A stretch of DNA of 41,507 nucleotides from QQUD01 sp039029915 (GCA_039029915.1 JBCCFD010000010.1:1-41507), one strand, 5' to 3'. Counted from the stretch's first letter, positions 25,726 to 33,880 are shown. Notes: generated from the sequence alone by a model not told the origin. Numbers and translations are program-made.

Positions 25726-27201
25726 ATGACTGGGCAGTTCGATTATTATGCGATCTTAGGTGTTAAAAAAGACGCTTCTATTGATGAAATCAAAGAAGCA
25801 TTTATCACTTTACGTACCAAAATCCCAAAAGCCAATCAAAATCCAAACAAAAACAAAAAGTATAAGCGCATTTTAAACGCTTTTGAAGTTCTGAGTGACG
25901 CACAGCGACGCTCAATTTATGACTCCCTCCTAGTTGAAACGGACGAAACCTCTTTAGAGGTTAAAATCCAATCGAGTCGACAGCAAATCCCGTTAACTGA
26001 CAGCCCTCAACTTATCTATCTTTTAATAGACTTAATCCCACCATCTCAACAGGCAACGCAAAAAGTTGAGCAGCTACCGTTAAATCTATGTTTGGTCATT
26101 GACCGCAGCACCTCAATGAAAGGTGAGCGACTAGATCATGTTAAAAATGCAGTTGACATGATCGTTGAAAAAATGACGACTCAGGATATTCTCTCGATCA
26201 TTAGCTTCAGTGATAGGGCTGAAGTTGTCGTTCCATCGGAATCCGTTCAAGATAAAATGGCGATTCGATCTAAGGTGCGAAGCGTTTTCCCATCAGGTGG
26301 AACCGAAATTTTCCAAGGATTAAATGCTGGTTATAAAGAAATGATCCAGCATGATCTTAAGGGTTATACGAATCATCTTATCCTTTTAACGGACGGCCAT
26401 ACCTATGGAGACGCACCCCAATGCTTGGAACTCGCTGAAAAAGCAGCCCAAAACAATATTGGGTTTAGCGCGTTTGGTATTGGCGCTGAATGGAATGACA
26501 AATTTTTAGATGAACTTGTGTCACCTTCAGGCGGCCAATCTGGCTTCATTGAATCTCCAGAAAACGTAATTGAGTTCCTGCAAGAAAAAATTAAAGGGTT
26601 AGGCCAGCTCTACGGCAAGAATTTCTGTTTAATTAATGAGTTCCCCAAAAGCGTGAAAATTGAAAACGCATTCAAGCTCCAGCCTTTTGCTCAACCCATT
26701 GACAGCAACAATAAAACAATTAAGTTAGGTGATATTGAAGAACGGGCACCTATGTCAATTTTACTGGAGCTGCGCATTGAAGCTCAGCCAATTGAAACCA
26801 GAATTAATATTCCATTTTCTTTCGATGGGATCATACCAAAACAGAGCAGTCAAACGCGTGTGCTCAAAAAGAGTTATCAAATTATGGTGATGCTCGATCC
26901 CATTTCGGAAAAACCACCAGAAGATATTGTTAGTGCTGTTCGGAATCTGAGCATGTATCGTATGAACGAAAAGGTGCAAGAAGAAATTGAAGCTGGCAAC
27001 GTTGATATGGCAACAACGCGCATGCGCTATTTGAGCACGCGCTTGCTTCAAGCAGGAGAAGCGCAATTGGCGCATCAAGCCCACAACGAGGCAGAGCGAA
27101 TTGCCAATATGGGCACATTATCAGACGAAGGGAAAAAACGGTTAAAGTACGGTACTCGGGCACTTTTAGCTCAAACGTCTTCACTAGAATCTCATGATTA
27201 A
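25726..27201 (+). CDS. J-like domain plus von Willebrand factor A protein
   Basis: Residues 5-68 align with a DnaJ J-domain (YYAILGVKKDASIDEIKEAF…, then AFEVLSDAQRRSIYD), but the His-Pro-Asp tripeptide that activates DnaK is missing (the loop reads TKIPKANQNP). Residues about 118-300 are a vWA domain with an intact metal site: DRSTS (126-130), GGTEIFQG and LLTDGHT. The last 190 residues are a beta-rich segment and a helical tail (AEAQLAHQAHNEAERI-like), as in cytosolic vWA proteins of the YfbK/inter-alpha-trypsin type. It is probably a scaffold that binds a partner through Mg and may be phosphorylated by the kinase. It overlaps the FHA gene by eight bases. The combination is unusual. Confidence 0.88.
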   Translation: MTGQFDYYAILGVKKDASIDEIKEAFITLRTKIPKANQNPNKNKKYKRILNAFEVLSDAQRRSIYDSLLVETDETSLEVKIQSSRQQIPLTDSPQLIYLLIDLIPPSQQATQKVEQLPLNLCLVIDRSTSMKGERLDHVKNAVDMIVEKMTTQDILSIISFSDRAEVVVPSESVQDKMAIRSKVRSVFPSGGTEIFQGLNAGYKEMIQHDLKGYTNHLILLTDGHTYGDAPQCLELAEKAAQNNIGFSAFGIGAEWNDKFLDELVSPSGGQSGFIESPENVIEFLQEKIKGLGQLYGKNFCLINEFPKSVKIENAFKLQPFAQPIDSNNKTIKLGDIEERAPMSILLELRIEAQPIETRINIPFSFDGIIPKQSSQTRVLKKSYQIMVMLDPISEKPPEDIVSAVRNLSMYRMNEKVQEEIEAGNVDMATTRMRYLSTRLLQAGEAQLAHQAHNEAERIANMGTLSDEGKKRLKYGTRALLAQTSSLESHD

Positions 27202-27700
27202 GTGTAACGAATGTAAAGCTCCAAATATTGAGGGATCCTTATTTTGCTCTGAATGTGGTGCGTTCATTGTTGATTTTGATCCGAACTCAACGGCCGTATT
27301 GCCTTTTTCTGAGATTATTCATCGCGCACCGCCACCGCCTTTAGAAACCGAAGCGTTAACCATCTCACAGGGCATCCAAAAGATTACTATCGTCATCCCA
27401 AGTAGTCGGCATCGGATGCAGTTAAATGTATCGGGACAAATTCGCGTAGGTCGATCTGATCCTGAAACAGGCCTCTTTCCAGAGTTAGACTTAACTAAGT
27501 TTGAAGGCGCCGAACGAGGTGTATCAAGATTACACGCAACGATTCAATCATTTGAGAATGGTATTTCAATCATCGATTTAAACAGCACCAATGGCACGTT
27601 ACTCAATATGTATAAACTTCCGCCTGAAGAACCTTATCCATTGAGCGATGGGGATGAAATTCGCTTTGGTGATTTATTAATGCATATCTTTTTTGATTAA
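27194..27700 (+). CDS. Zinc-ribbon/FHA domain protein
   Basis: The 168 residues start with a four-cysteine zinc ribbon (Cys4, Cys7, Cys18, Cys21). A short Pro-rich link follows (RAPPPPLE), and from about residue 65 an FHA domain with the phosphothreonine-binding residues: RVGRSDP, GVSRLHATI and LNSTNGTLLN. FHA domains read phosphothreonine, so this is the likely reader of marks placed by the kinase at the head of the operon. It starts inside the end of the vWA gene, so the two are coupled. A hairpin with a T-run ends the operon just downstream. Targets are not evident; the vWA protein or the kinase itself are the obvious candidates. Confidence 0.92.
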   Translation: MIKCNECKAPNIEGSLFCSECGAFIVDFDPNSTAVLPFSEIIHRAPPPPLETEALTISQGIQKITIVIPSSRHRMQLNVSGQIRVGRSDPETGLFPELDLTKFEGAERGVSRLHATIQSFENGISIIDLNSTNGTLLNMYKLPPEEPYPLSDGDEIRFGDLLMHIFFD

Positions 27701-27710
27701 GTGAAACGAA

Positions 27711-27751
27711 AAACTGTTTTAAGCATCAGGTTCTCAAAACAGTTTAATTTT
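27711..27751 (+). terminator. Terminator of the kinase cassette
   Basis: AAACTGTTTT and AAAACAGTTT form a perfect ten-base-pair stem with a 15-base loop, followed by AATTTT. It begins ten bases after the FHA stop. The stem is AT-rich, so its strength is moderate. Confidence 0.65.
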
Positions 27752-27882
27752 AAAGGGAAGAGCATTCTACAATTTTCCCGAAGCTCCTCCTTCCATTTAC
27801 ATATACCAATTAACTAAGCGACGTTATGACTGAATCGTAACTATTAGCAGTCAAACTAAAATTACTCACATAAGGATAAATT

Positions 27883-28122
27883 ATGGTACCTGTAATTTTG
27901 CATATTCGTAATGAAGACCCTGTTGAATGTGAATTAGATGAAATGCCAGCCCCCAATTCACAATTTTTGCTTGTTCACAACCCGCGCAAACGGGATGGAA
28001 AGGATTTACATTATCTTGATGAGGATGTCACCAGCATGATTTTGCCTTGGCATCGCATCAACTTTATTCAAGTTTTACCTTCAGGAGAGGAAGAAGAAGT
28101 GATCGGCTTCGTTCGAAGATAG
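27883..28122 (+). CDS. Small conserved-looking protein of unknown function paired with a response regulator
   Basis: A 79-residue protein with no cysteine, no membrane segment and an alternating strand-like pattern (VILHIRN, FLLVHNP, INFIQVLP, EVIGFVRR) that suggests a small beta barrel. A clear AAGGAT ribosome site stands nine bases before the ATG at 27883. It ends four bases before the response regulator gene, so the two are surely co-transcribed. I do not recognise the family. It may be an accessory to the regulator, as there is no histidine kinase alongside. Confidence 0.75.
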   Translation: MVPVILHIRNEDPVECELDEMPAPNSQFLLVHNPRKRDGKDLHYLDEDVTSMILPWHRINFIQVLPSGEEEEVIGFVRR

Positions 28123-28126
28123 GTTT

Positions 28127-28855
28127 ATGGTTGAAAAGATTCCAACAAATTTAGATAACCCAGCGCCTCGGCTCATCTTAGTCGTCGATGATGAAGCCCG
28201 CATGCGCCGCTTCATTCGTATGAATATGGAGTTGGAGGGGTACCAAATCATTGAGGCCGAAAATGGCATCTTAGCGCTTGAGCAAATTCGTCAGTTTACG
28301 CCTGACTTAGTGGTGATGGATGTTATGATGCCTGAGATGGATGGCTTTGAAACGCTAAAATTATTGCGTGAGATTTCTACGGTACCTGTCATCTTGCTCA
28401 CGGTTAAGAGTGATGAAGAAGACAAGATTCAAGGGCTTGGTTTAGGTGCTGATGATTACATCACAAAACCGTTTAGCCCCCGTGAGCTTATTAGCCGAAT
28501 AACGGCCGTATTGCGCCGAGCTGAATGGCCTGCCCCAACCCCACGCACCATTTTACAAATCGATGAGCGCCTGTCTGTTGATTTTAACCGTCATCAAGTC
28601 ATTGTTGACGGTGAGCGGGTCGATTTGCGCCCCACAGAGTATCGTTTGCTGAATCATTTGATTCAAAACGCAGGCTGGGTTGTGCCTCACGATACGCTCC
28701 TGGCTAAAGTGTGGGGGTACGAATATCGAGACGAAACTCATTATCTTCGTCTTTACATCAACTATCTTCGCAAAAAGGTAGAAGAAGATCCTGCTAAACC
28801 CAAATACATCCTAACTGAACGAGGGATTGGGTACCGGTTTGTTGACTTTAGATAA
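28127..28855 (+). CDS. Orphan OmpR/PhoB-family response regulator
   Basis: Residues about 15-128 are a receiver with the acidic pair Asp21-Asp22, phosphoacceptor Asp65 (VVMDVMMPEMDG), Thr92 and Lys114 (ITKPFSP). Residues about 140-240 are a winged-helix DNA-binding domain: LRPTEYRLLNHL, HDTLLAKVWG, LRLYINYLRKKVE and ILTERGIGYRF. All phosphorelay residues are intact. A small unknown protein precedes it by four bases and no sensor kinase follows, so the partner kinase is elsewhere. An ACGGCCGT copy falls in the linker region (28502-28509). Confidence 0.93.
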   Translation: MVEKIPTNLDNPAPRLILVVDDEARMRRFIRMNMELEGYQIIEAENGILALEQIRQFTPDLVVMDVMMPEMDGFETLKLLREISTVPVILLTVKSDEEDKIQGLGLGADDYITKPFSPRELISRITAVLRRAEWPAPTPRTILQIDERLSVDFNRHQVIVDGERVDLRPTEYRLLNHLIQNAGWVVPHDTLLAKVWGYEYRDETHYLRLYINYLRKKVEEDPAKPKYILTERGIGYRFVDFR

Positions 28856-29059
28856 GTCCAAATACGGCTAGCTAGCGTACCTTTGAGGCAGTTCGACAAC
28901 CTAGTATTTCGCTCCAAAAATCCGCATCAGTTTTAATTGAGCGAAACAGTCAGCAGTTTTCTGGATTGTTTACATAATATCTTGCTAGACACTTCCGGAA
29001 AATGCACGCATTATTGTCTTTCAGGTACGACCTACCTCAATTTCATGCCTCTTTCAAAA

Positions 29060-29094
29060 AAACTTTTGAACTTTCCCTAAAAGTTTACTATCAT
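29060..29094 (+). promoter_or_regulatory. Promoter of the Rel/SpoT homologue with an inverted repeat in it
   Basis: TTGAAC (29066-29071) and TATCAT (29089-29094) are 17 bases apart, and the -10 ends eight bases before the ATG at 29103, a leaderless geometry. AAACTTTT/AAAAGTTT (29060-29086, 11-base spacer) overlaps the -35 and spacer and could be an operator. Confidence 0.55.
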
Positions 29095-29102
29095 ACCAAG
29101 TT

Positions 29103-31328
29103 ATGATGCAGGTAACGGTTGCAACCGAAGAACAGTTCTTCGAGCAAATTAACAGCTATCTAAATGCCACTGACCGTCTAAGGGTCAGAGAAGCATTCGA
29201 AATGGCTCGCCGCGAACATGGAGATCAGGTTCGTAAATCAGGCGAGCTTTTTTTTACCCATCCACTAACTGTTGCCTTTTATCTTTCAGAATTTTTCTTA
29301 GACGCACCGGCTTTAATTGCTGCTTTACTTCATGATGTTGCTGAGGATACGTATGTGTCCGTTGAGAACATTGAAGAAGCTTTTGGGCCAGAGGTATCCA
29401 AGTTGGTGGATGGCGTCACCAAGCTCAAAGATGTTACAAAAGGGGTCGTAAACGGCCGTCCCCTAAGCAAAACAGAAATCGAAGAGGCCACTTTACATAA
29501 ATTGCTAGGCGTAATGACCACAGACGTTCGCGCCGTTATCATCAAGCTCTTTGACCGATTGCATAACATGCGCACCATACGCGCAACCCCCTATCATAAG
29601 CAGGTTCATAAAGCGAAAGAAACCTTATCCGTTTATGCACCACTGGCTAATCGACTTGGAATCTGGCAGATTAAGAATGAACTAGAAACGATTTCCTACA
29701 GCGTTCTTGAAGAAAAAGAGCTTAACGCGCTTACTCGCGAACGGGAAGCGCTCATTAAATACCAAGAGGAACTATTCCCACCGATTGAGAAAAAAATCTA
29801 CGATACACTTATTGATGCCAAAATTCACGTCAACAATATTTACCTTGCCCCTGAAAATATCTCCTCTCTGTTTCGAGATTGCCAAGCAAACGGCGGCCAG
29901 TCAAAACAATTAGATCGCACAATTCGCATCGTAATTTTGCTCGAAAATTGGCAATCCTGTTATCTAGCACTCGGCCACTTGCACAAACTATGGAAACCGG
30001 TCCCCAATCGGTTTGATGATTACATCGCATTCCCAAGAAACAATCTTTATCGCTCTTTGCACACCACAGTCGTTCATACAAACGGACAGCATCTCAAACT
30101 GCGATTACGCACCGTAGACATGGACCGTGTCTCAGAGGTAGGCGTTTTAGCACAGTGGATGTATCAAGGCACCTCATGGTTTGATGCAATCGAAGATCGC
30201 GTCAGTGGTTTCTATGCAAACATCGACGACAACATCAACGTCGAACCCCAAGACCCATTTACTGGGGTCAAAGGGGTGGTTGAAGATGTTTTCGACGAAC
30301 AAATTCAAGTTTATACGCCACGGGGGGAGGTTATCGAAATCGCACGAGGTGCCACGCCTATTGATTTTGCTTACGCCATTCATACAGGCTTAGGCAATCA
30401 ATGCTACGCTGCCTATGTTAACGACACGCTTCATCCTCTCAACAAACCACTTAAAAACGGCGATCATGTTCGCATCGTTAAAAAAATCCGCGCTCAGCCA
30501 AAGCGAGCTTGGTTGGATAAAGATCTAGGGTATATCAAAACCCATTATGCTATGACCAACGCTCGCCGCTGGTTTAGAAAGCTTTCAAACGAAAAGGCAA
30601 TCTATCAAGGTAAAGCGCTGCTTGAGTCTGAACTACAAATGCTTGGTCTTCAAGATACGCCTCATAGCCACGTATCGAAACTTTTTGATTATCATCAGCT
30701 TCAGCAATTCTATTTTGACATAGGTCGAGCTGAGTTGCTGCCTACCGTTGTGGTCACTCGGCTAATTGAGGAAGTTTGGAAAAAGGACGCTCCCACACGC
30801 AATCTGGATACCATTTTGCAAACAACAAATGGGGAGCAGCTCACGGTAAAAAATGCAGATAATCGAGAGCTACGCCGCTGTGGCGCATGCGCACCTCAGC
30901 CACCTGAATCCATCATTGGGTATATTCGGAAAGATAGCGGGGTCACGGTTCATACAGAGGGCTGCCATAAGTTACCCATTGAACCGGGATTCGGCCGTAT
31001 TTTAAAGCTTGAATGGGGGGAAGAAGACCAACGACAAGCCAGACTGGTTACCATTCGAGTCAAAGTTTTTGATCGACCAGGTCTTCTCTTTGAAATAACG
31101 CAGCTAATGCAAAATGAGGGCATGAATATTTCTTATATTAACACACCGCCAGCCCCAAAAGGGGAGGTTCACCTCGTTTTTACGCTCGAAATCGTGCTAC
31201 CTCGCCAATACGTGCGCATTCTCCACCAAATACAAGCGCTGGTTAATGTAAGCGAGGTGCGCACGCTTGACGCACATGTGACCCCCAACCAGCAGTTTCA
31301 ATCTATGTCGCTTTACCTTCCTGAATAG
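29103..31328 (+). CDS. Rel/SpoT-family protein with intact hydrolase and degenerate synthetase site
   Basis: The 741 residues have the full Rel layout: HD hydrolase (about 25-200), synthetase-like domain (about 240-355), TGS (395-460), a Cys-rich zinc-finger-like region (RRCGACAP…GCHKL) and a C-terminal ACT domain. The hydrolase keeps its key residues: THP at 52-54, LLHDVAEDT with His77-Asp78 and Glu81-Asp82, and FDRLHNMR at 150-157. The synthetase does not: the Arg/Lys-rich ATP motif is replaced by LAPENISSLFRD, the usual D-L-x-A-I-R by LDRTIRI (one residue short), and E-V-Q-I-R-T by KLRLRT, losing the catalytic Glu. So it probably only degrades (p)ppGpp. The start matches the promoter; no Shine-Dalgarno is present. 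Confidence 0.9.
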   Translation: MMQVTVATEEQFFEQINSYLNATDRLRVREAFEMARREHGDQVRKSGELFFTHPLTVAFYLSEFFLDAPALIAALLHDVAEDTYVSVENIEEAFGPEVSKLVDGVTKLKDVTKGVVNGRPLSKTEIEEATLHKLLGVMTTDVRAVIIKLFDRLHNMRTIRATPYHKQVHKAKETLSVYAPLANRLGIWQIKNELETISYSVLEEKELNALTREREALIKYQEELFPPIEKKIYDTLIDAKIHVNNIYLAPENISSLFRDCQANGGQSKQLDRTIRIVILLENWQSCYLALGHLHKLWKPVPNRFDDYIAFPRNNLYRSLHTTVVHTNGQHLKLRLRTVDMDRVSEVGVLAQWMYQGTSWFDAIEDRVSGFYANIDDNINVEPQDPFTGVKGVVEDVFDEQIQVYTPRGEVIEIARGATPIDFAYAIHTGLGNQCYAAYVNDTLHPLNKPLKNGDHVRIVKKIRAQPKRAWLDKDLGYIKTHYAMTNARRWFRKLSNEKAIYQGKALLESELQMLGLQDTPHSHVSKLFDYHQLQQFYFDIGRAELLPTVVVTRLIEEVWKKDAPTRNLDTILQTTNGEQLTVKNADNRELRRCGACAPQPPESIIGYIRKDSGVTVHTEGCHKLPIEPGFGRILKLEWGEEDQRQARLVTIRVKVFDRPGLLFEITQLMQNEGMNISYINTPPAPKGEVHLVFTLEIVLPRQYVRILHQIQALVNVSEVRTLDAHVTPNQQFQSMSLYLPE

Positions 31329-31636
31329 CCAAGCCAATTTCTCTTATTCCCAATATTTGCACATAAAAAATTGAATTATTGACACAAGAACCGTTCATGT
31401 TTGTAAGAACTGATCACAAACTATCATTTGCCTTTGAGCAAATTTGCCTATTGACCAATTGAACCGTAAAAATTAAGATGTTGTATTGAGGCGGATTTTA
31501 CAGTCCCCTTATCGCGCAAGCGATTTTTTACGAGCTTTGTGTACTTCAGTATTAGTCGAACCCAACTTTTTCTTAAAAAATAGATCATAGTTTCACATTG
31601 AGCAGAGGATACTGGATACTTGTCTGGAGATAAAAG
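31329..31636. other. Gene-free stretch with a possible short transcription unit
   Basis: These 308 bases contain no credible gene. A good promoter, TTGACC (31451-31456) and TAAGAT (31474-31479) 17 bases apart, is followed at 31511-31529 by a hairpin (ATCGC, GCAA loop, GCGAT) with a T-run. The CBM48 gene starts about 105 bases later after a GGAG site, so the hairpin may act as an attenuator or end a tiny RNA. Confidence 0.4.
31511..31529 (+). terminator. Small hairpin with T-run upstream of the CBM48 gene
   Basis: ATCGC and GCGAT pair around a GCAA tetraloop and run into TTTTTT. The stem is only five base pairs, so this is a weak terminator call. Confidence 0.4.
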
Positions 31637-31936
31637 ATGTTAAAGAAAAAATATTTCAAAACAAAAGAAGAATGTGAAGTAACCTTTGAATTTGATGCCA
31701 ATGGCGCCCAAGAAGTTTTACTGTTAGGTGAGTTTTCAAACTGGGAACCCATCAGCATGAAAAAAACGAAGAGCAAAGGTGCACCGTTTAAAACAAAAGT
31801 TCGCTTACCAAAAAATCAATCGTTCCAATTTCGGTATTTGATTGATCAACAAGTTTGGGAAAATGACGAAGCTGCTGACGCCTATTGGCCAAATGACCAA
31901 GGTAGTGATAATAGCGTTGTCTTCACAAATAACTAA
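31637..31936 (+). CDS. Single CBM48 (AMPK-beta-like) glycogen-binding domain
   Basis: The 99 residues are one early-set carbohydrate-binding module: VTFEFDANGAQEVLLLGEFSNWEP, then KVRLPKNQSFQFRYLID and a final NDQGSDNSVVF. The pattern matches the N-terminal modules of branching and debranching enzymes and the AMPK beta subunit, which bind alpha-glucans. There is no catalytic domain, so it may tether a partner to glycogen. GGAG lies nine bases before the ATG. A terminator follows directly, so it is a single-gene unit. Confidence 0.88.
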   Translation: MLKKKYFKTKEECEVTFEFDANGAQEVLLLGEFSNWEPISMKKTKSKGAPFKTKVRLPKNQSFQFRYLIDQQVWENDEAADAYWPNDQGSDNSVVFTNN

Positions 31937-31957
31937 GCAACAGCTTAAAAAGATGAG

Positions 31958-31987
31958 AAAGGCCTGAGCTAAATCGGGCCTTTTTTT
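31958..31987 (+). terminator. Terminator after the CBM48 gene
   Basis: AAAGGCC and GGCCTTT pair with a 12-base loop and run into a T7 tract, 22 bases after the stop codon. Confidence 0.85.
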
Positions 31988-32067
31988 ATTTTCCACGGCC
32001 GATTTAATCCCATTTTCTTACAAGATGATAACAGTCCACGGCAAAGCTAATTTTGGCTAGCTTCTGT

Positions 32068-32076
32068 TGCTATACT
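32068..32076 (+). promoter_or_regulatory. Extended -10 promoter for the DUF3179 lipoprotein
   Basis: TGCTATACT is a near-consensus extended -10. No -35 of note lies 17 bases upstream. Transcription would start about 110 bases before the ATG at 32192. Confidence 0.4.
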
Positions 32077-32191
32077 TTTTTGTGAGTGGCATTTACCGCT
32101 CGCTGTAGTACTGTTGTCGAGATATTGGGTCGCGCTTATAAAAAATGGCGGCGGCTTGTTTGATATAGAACTTTATCTTGGAGATTTTGGA

Positions 32192-33880
32192 ATGATTCGC
32201 TGGCAGAAATTTTTATTTGTTTTATTGTTACCCATTTTGATTGCGTGTTCGCAAACGGCCGTTCCGGAAACGGCCGTTTCAACAGAAGCCGCTGAACCTG
32301 AAGCCGAAGTAGTTGTTGAAGAAACCGAGGTTGAAGAATCAACCGAAGATACAAACAGCTCGGAAGATGAAAGCATGACCGATGAAGAAATGGATGAAGA
32401 GATGGCCGATGAGGAAATGGCCGATGAAGAAATGGATGAAGAGGTCATGGAAGATGAAAGCATGGCCGATGAAGAAATGGATGAAGAGATGGCCGATGAA
32501 GAAATGGCCGATGAAATCATTCCTATCGATGATGAGGAAGCAAAAGAGCTCATGTTCTTGCTCTCCAATGGCTCACCAGAGGAAGCCGCCGAAGCAGTTG
32601 AGCGCATTATTGAAGCCGATGACGAGCGGTTCATTGGCGTTTTTATCGAGCTATTTCGCGCCCGTCAAATTGGCCTAACGCGCGTCCTAGGCGTTGATGA
32701 AATCGTATCCGCCCTGCTCCGTTTGAGCGATGCCCAGAATGGTAATAACTGGGATTTATGGGTGGAATGGTATGGCACGACTGACCTCACCGTACCGGAT
32801 GGCTTTGTCAGCTGGAAAGGCCAGATGTTGAGCTTAATTGACGTCCGTTTTGGTGCGTTTTTACAAGACCGCCACCCGATCAATGTTCGCCCTGAAGAAA
32901 TTATGTGGGGGGGCGTTTTAGTTGATGGCATTCCACCACTTGATTATCCAGCAATGATCACCCCGGAACAAGCCGACTATTTAGATCCTTGGGACCCCGT
33001 CTTTGGGATGTCAATCAATGGAGATAGCCGCGCCTATCCTTTACGAATTATTGACTGGCATGAGATGGCCAACGATGTGATTGGTGGTGTGCCGGTCTCC
33101 ATTGCATACTGTACCCTTTGCGGGGCAGCTGTAGCTTACGACGGACGCGGCTCTGACGGCACAGACTACGATTTTAGCTCCTCAGGCTTTTTGTTCCGCA
33201 GCAATAAACTCATGTACGATCGTCAAACAAACACACTGTGGAATCAACTCACAGGCGAACCTGTGTTGGGCGAGCTGGTCGACTCAGATATAGAGCTTGA
33301 TCTGCTGCCCATCGTGCTAACAACCTGGGAGGCGTGGCAAGAACAGCATCCCGATACAGTTGTGGTTGATGAGAACACGGGCATTTCTCGTGATTACACG
33401 CTTGGGTCCGCCTACGGCGATTACTTCTCTTCACAATTTACGATGTTCCCCGTATGGCAACGTGATGATCGTCAAGAAACCAAAGATTTTGTCTACACCC
33501 TAAACATTGATGACACACCGAAAGCATATCCTGTAGAGCTGTTGGCGGAAGAAGGTGTGGTCAATGATGTCTTAGCGGATACAGCCATTACGCTTATCGC
33601 CGCTCGTGGTGTTGTTGAATCTGAGGGCTTAAGTCGCAGAGCAGGGCCTGTCACCTATAGTAGTGGGGCTGAGGTACGCGCTTATGAACGGGGTGATGAA
33701 ACATTTAGCCCTGGCCCAGATGCCGACACGGTGATCGACTCTTCAGGCCAAACGTGGCAAGTCACTGAAGAAGCGCTCGTTGGGCCAAATGGTGAAACCC
33801 TTGAGCGCATTAGCGGCCATTTAGCCTACTGGTTTGGATGGTTTGCTTTTTATCCAGAAACATTACTTTACGAAAATTAA
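32192..33880 (+). CDS. DUF3179 lipoprotein with an acidic Met-rich repeat linker
   Basis: From the ATG at 32192, eight bases after GGAG, the product has 562 residues. It opens with a lipoprotein signal (FLFVLLLPILIACS; the Cys is the lipid site), so it is an extracytoplasmic, membrane-anchored protein. Residues about 30-120 are a low-complexity linker of Glu, Asp, Ala and evenly spaced Met (variants of ADEEM and MDEEM). The rest is a DUF3179 domain with its hallmark AYCTLCGAAVAYDGR, DPWDPVFG and YPLRIIDWHEMANDVIGG. The function of DUF3179 is unknown; the Cys-x-x-Cys suggests a metal or redox site. An upstream TTG frame extension was rejected. Two ACGGCCGT copies 15 bases apart encode TAVPETAV after the lipid Cys. 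Confidence 0.9.
   Translation: MIRWQKFLFVLLLPILIACSQTAVPETAVSTEAAEPEAEVVVEETEVEESTEDTNSSEDESMTDEEMDEEMADEEMADEEMDEEVMEDESMADEEMDEEMADEEMADEIIPIDDEEAKELMFLLSNGSPEEAAEAVERIIEADDERFIGVFIELFRARQIGLTRVLGVDEIVSALLRLSDAQNGNNWDLWVEWYGTTDLTVPDGFVSWKGQMLSLIDVRFGAFLQDRHPINVRPEEIMWGGVLVDGIPPLDYPAMITPEQADYLDPWDPVFGMSINGDSRAYPLRIIDWHEMANDVIGGVPVSIAYCTLCGAAVAYDGRGSDGTDYDFSSSGFLFRSNKLMYDRQTNTLWNQLTGEPVLGELVDSDIELDLLPIVLTTWEAWQEQHPDTVVVDENTGISRDYTLGSAYGDYFSSQFTMFPVWQRDDRQETKDFVYTLNIDDTPKAYPVELLAEEGVVNDVLADTAITLIAARGVVESEGLSRRAGPVTYSSGAEVRAYERGDETFSPGPDADTVIDSSGQTWQVTEEALVGPNGETLERISGHLAYWFGWFAFYPETLLYEN
32376..32516 (+). repeat. Tandem coding repeat for (M-x-D-E-E) units
   Basis: GATGAAGAAATG and GATGAGGAAATGGCC units repeat with two longer near-identical blocks (about 32376-32440 and 32461-32516). 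They look like recent slippage or duplication events within the linker of the DUF3179 lipoprotein. The opposite strand shows a Ser-rich open frame that is only the shadow of this repeat. Confidence 0.8.

Noticed and set aside
22720..27700. Type VI secretion regulatory genes
   Set aside because: Kinase, PP2C and FHA recall that system, but no Tss/Tag structural gene is present and the kinase is soluble with a propeller.
32173..32634. A Ser-rich open frame on the minus strand
   Set aside because: It is the reverse shadow of the acidic Met-rich repeat in the DUF3179 lipoprotein; it lacks a ribosome site and crosses the signal peptide region.
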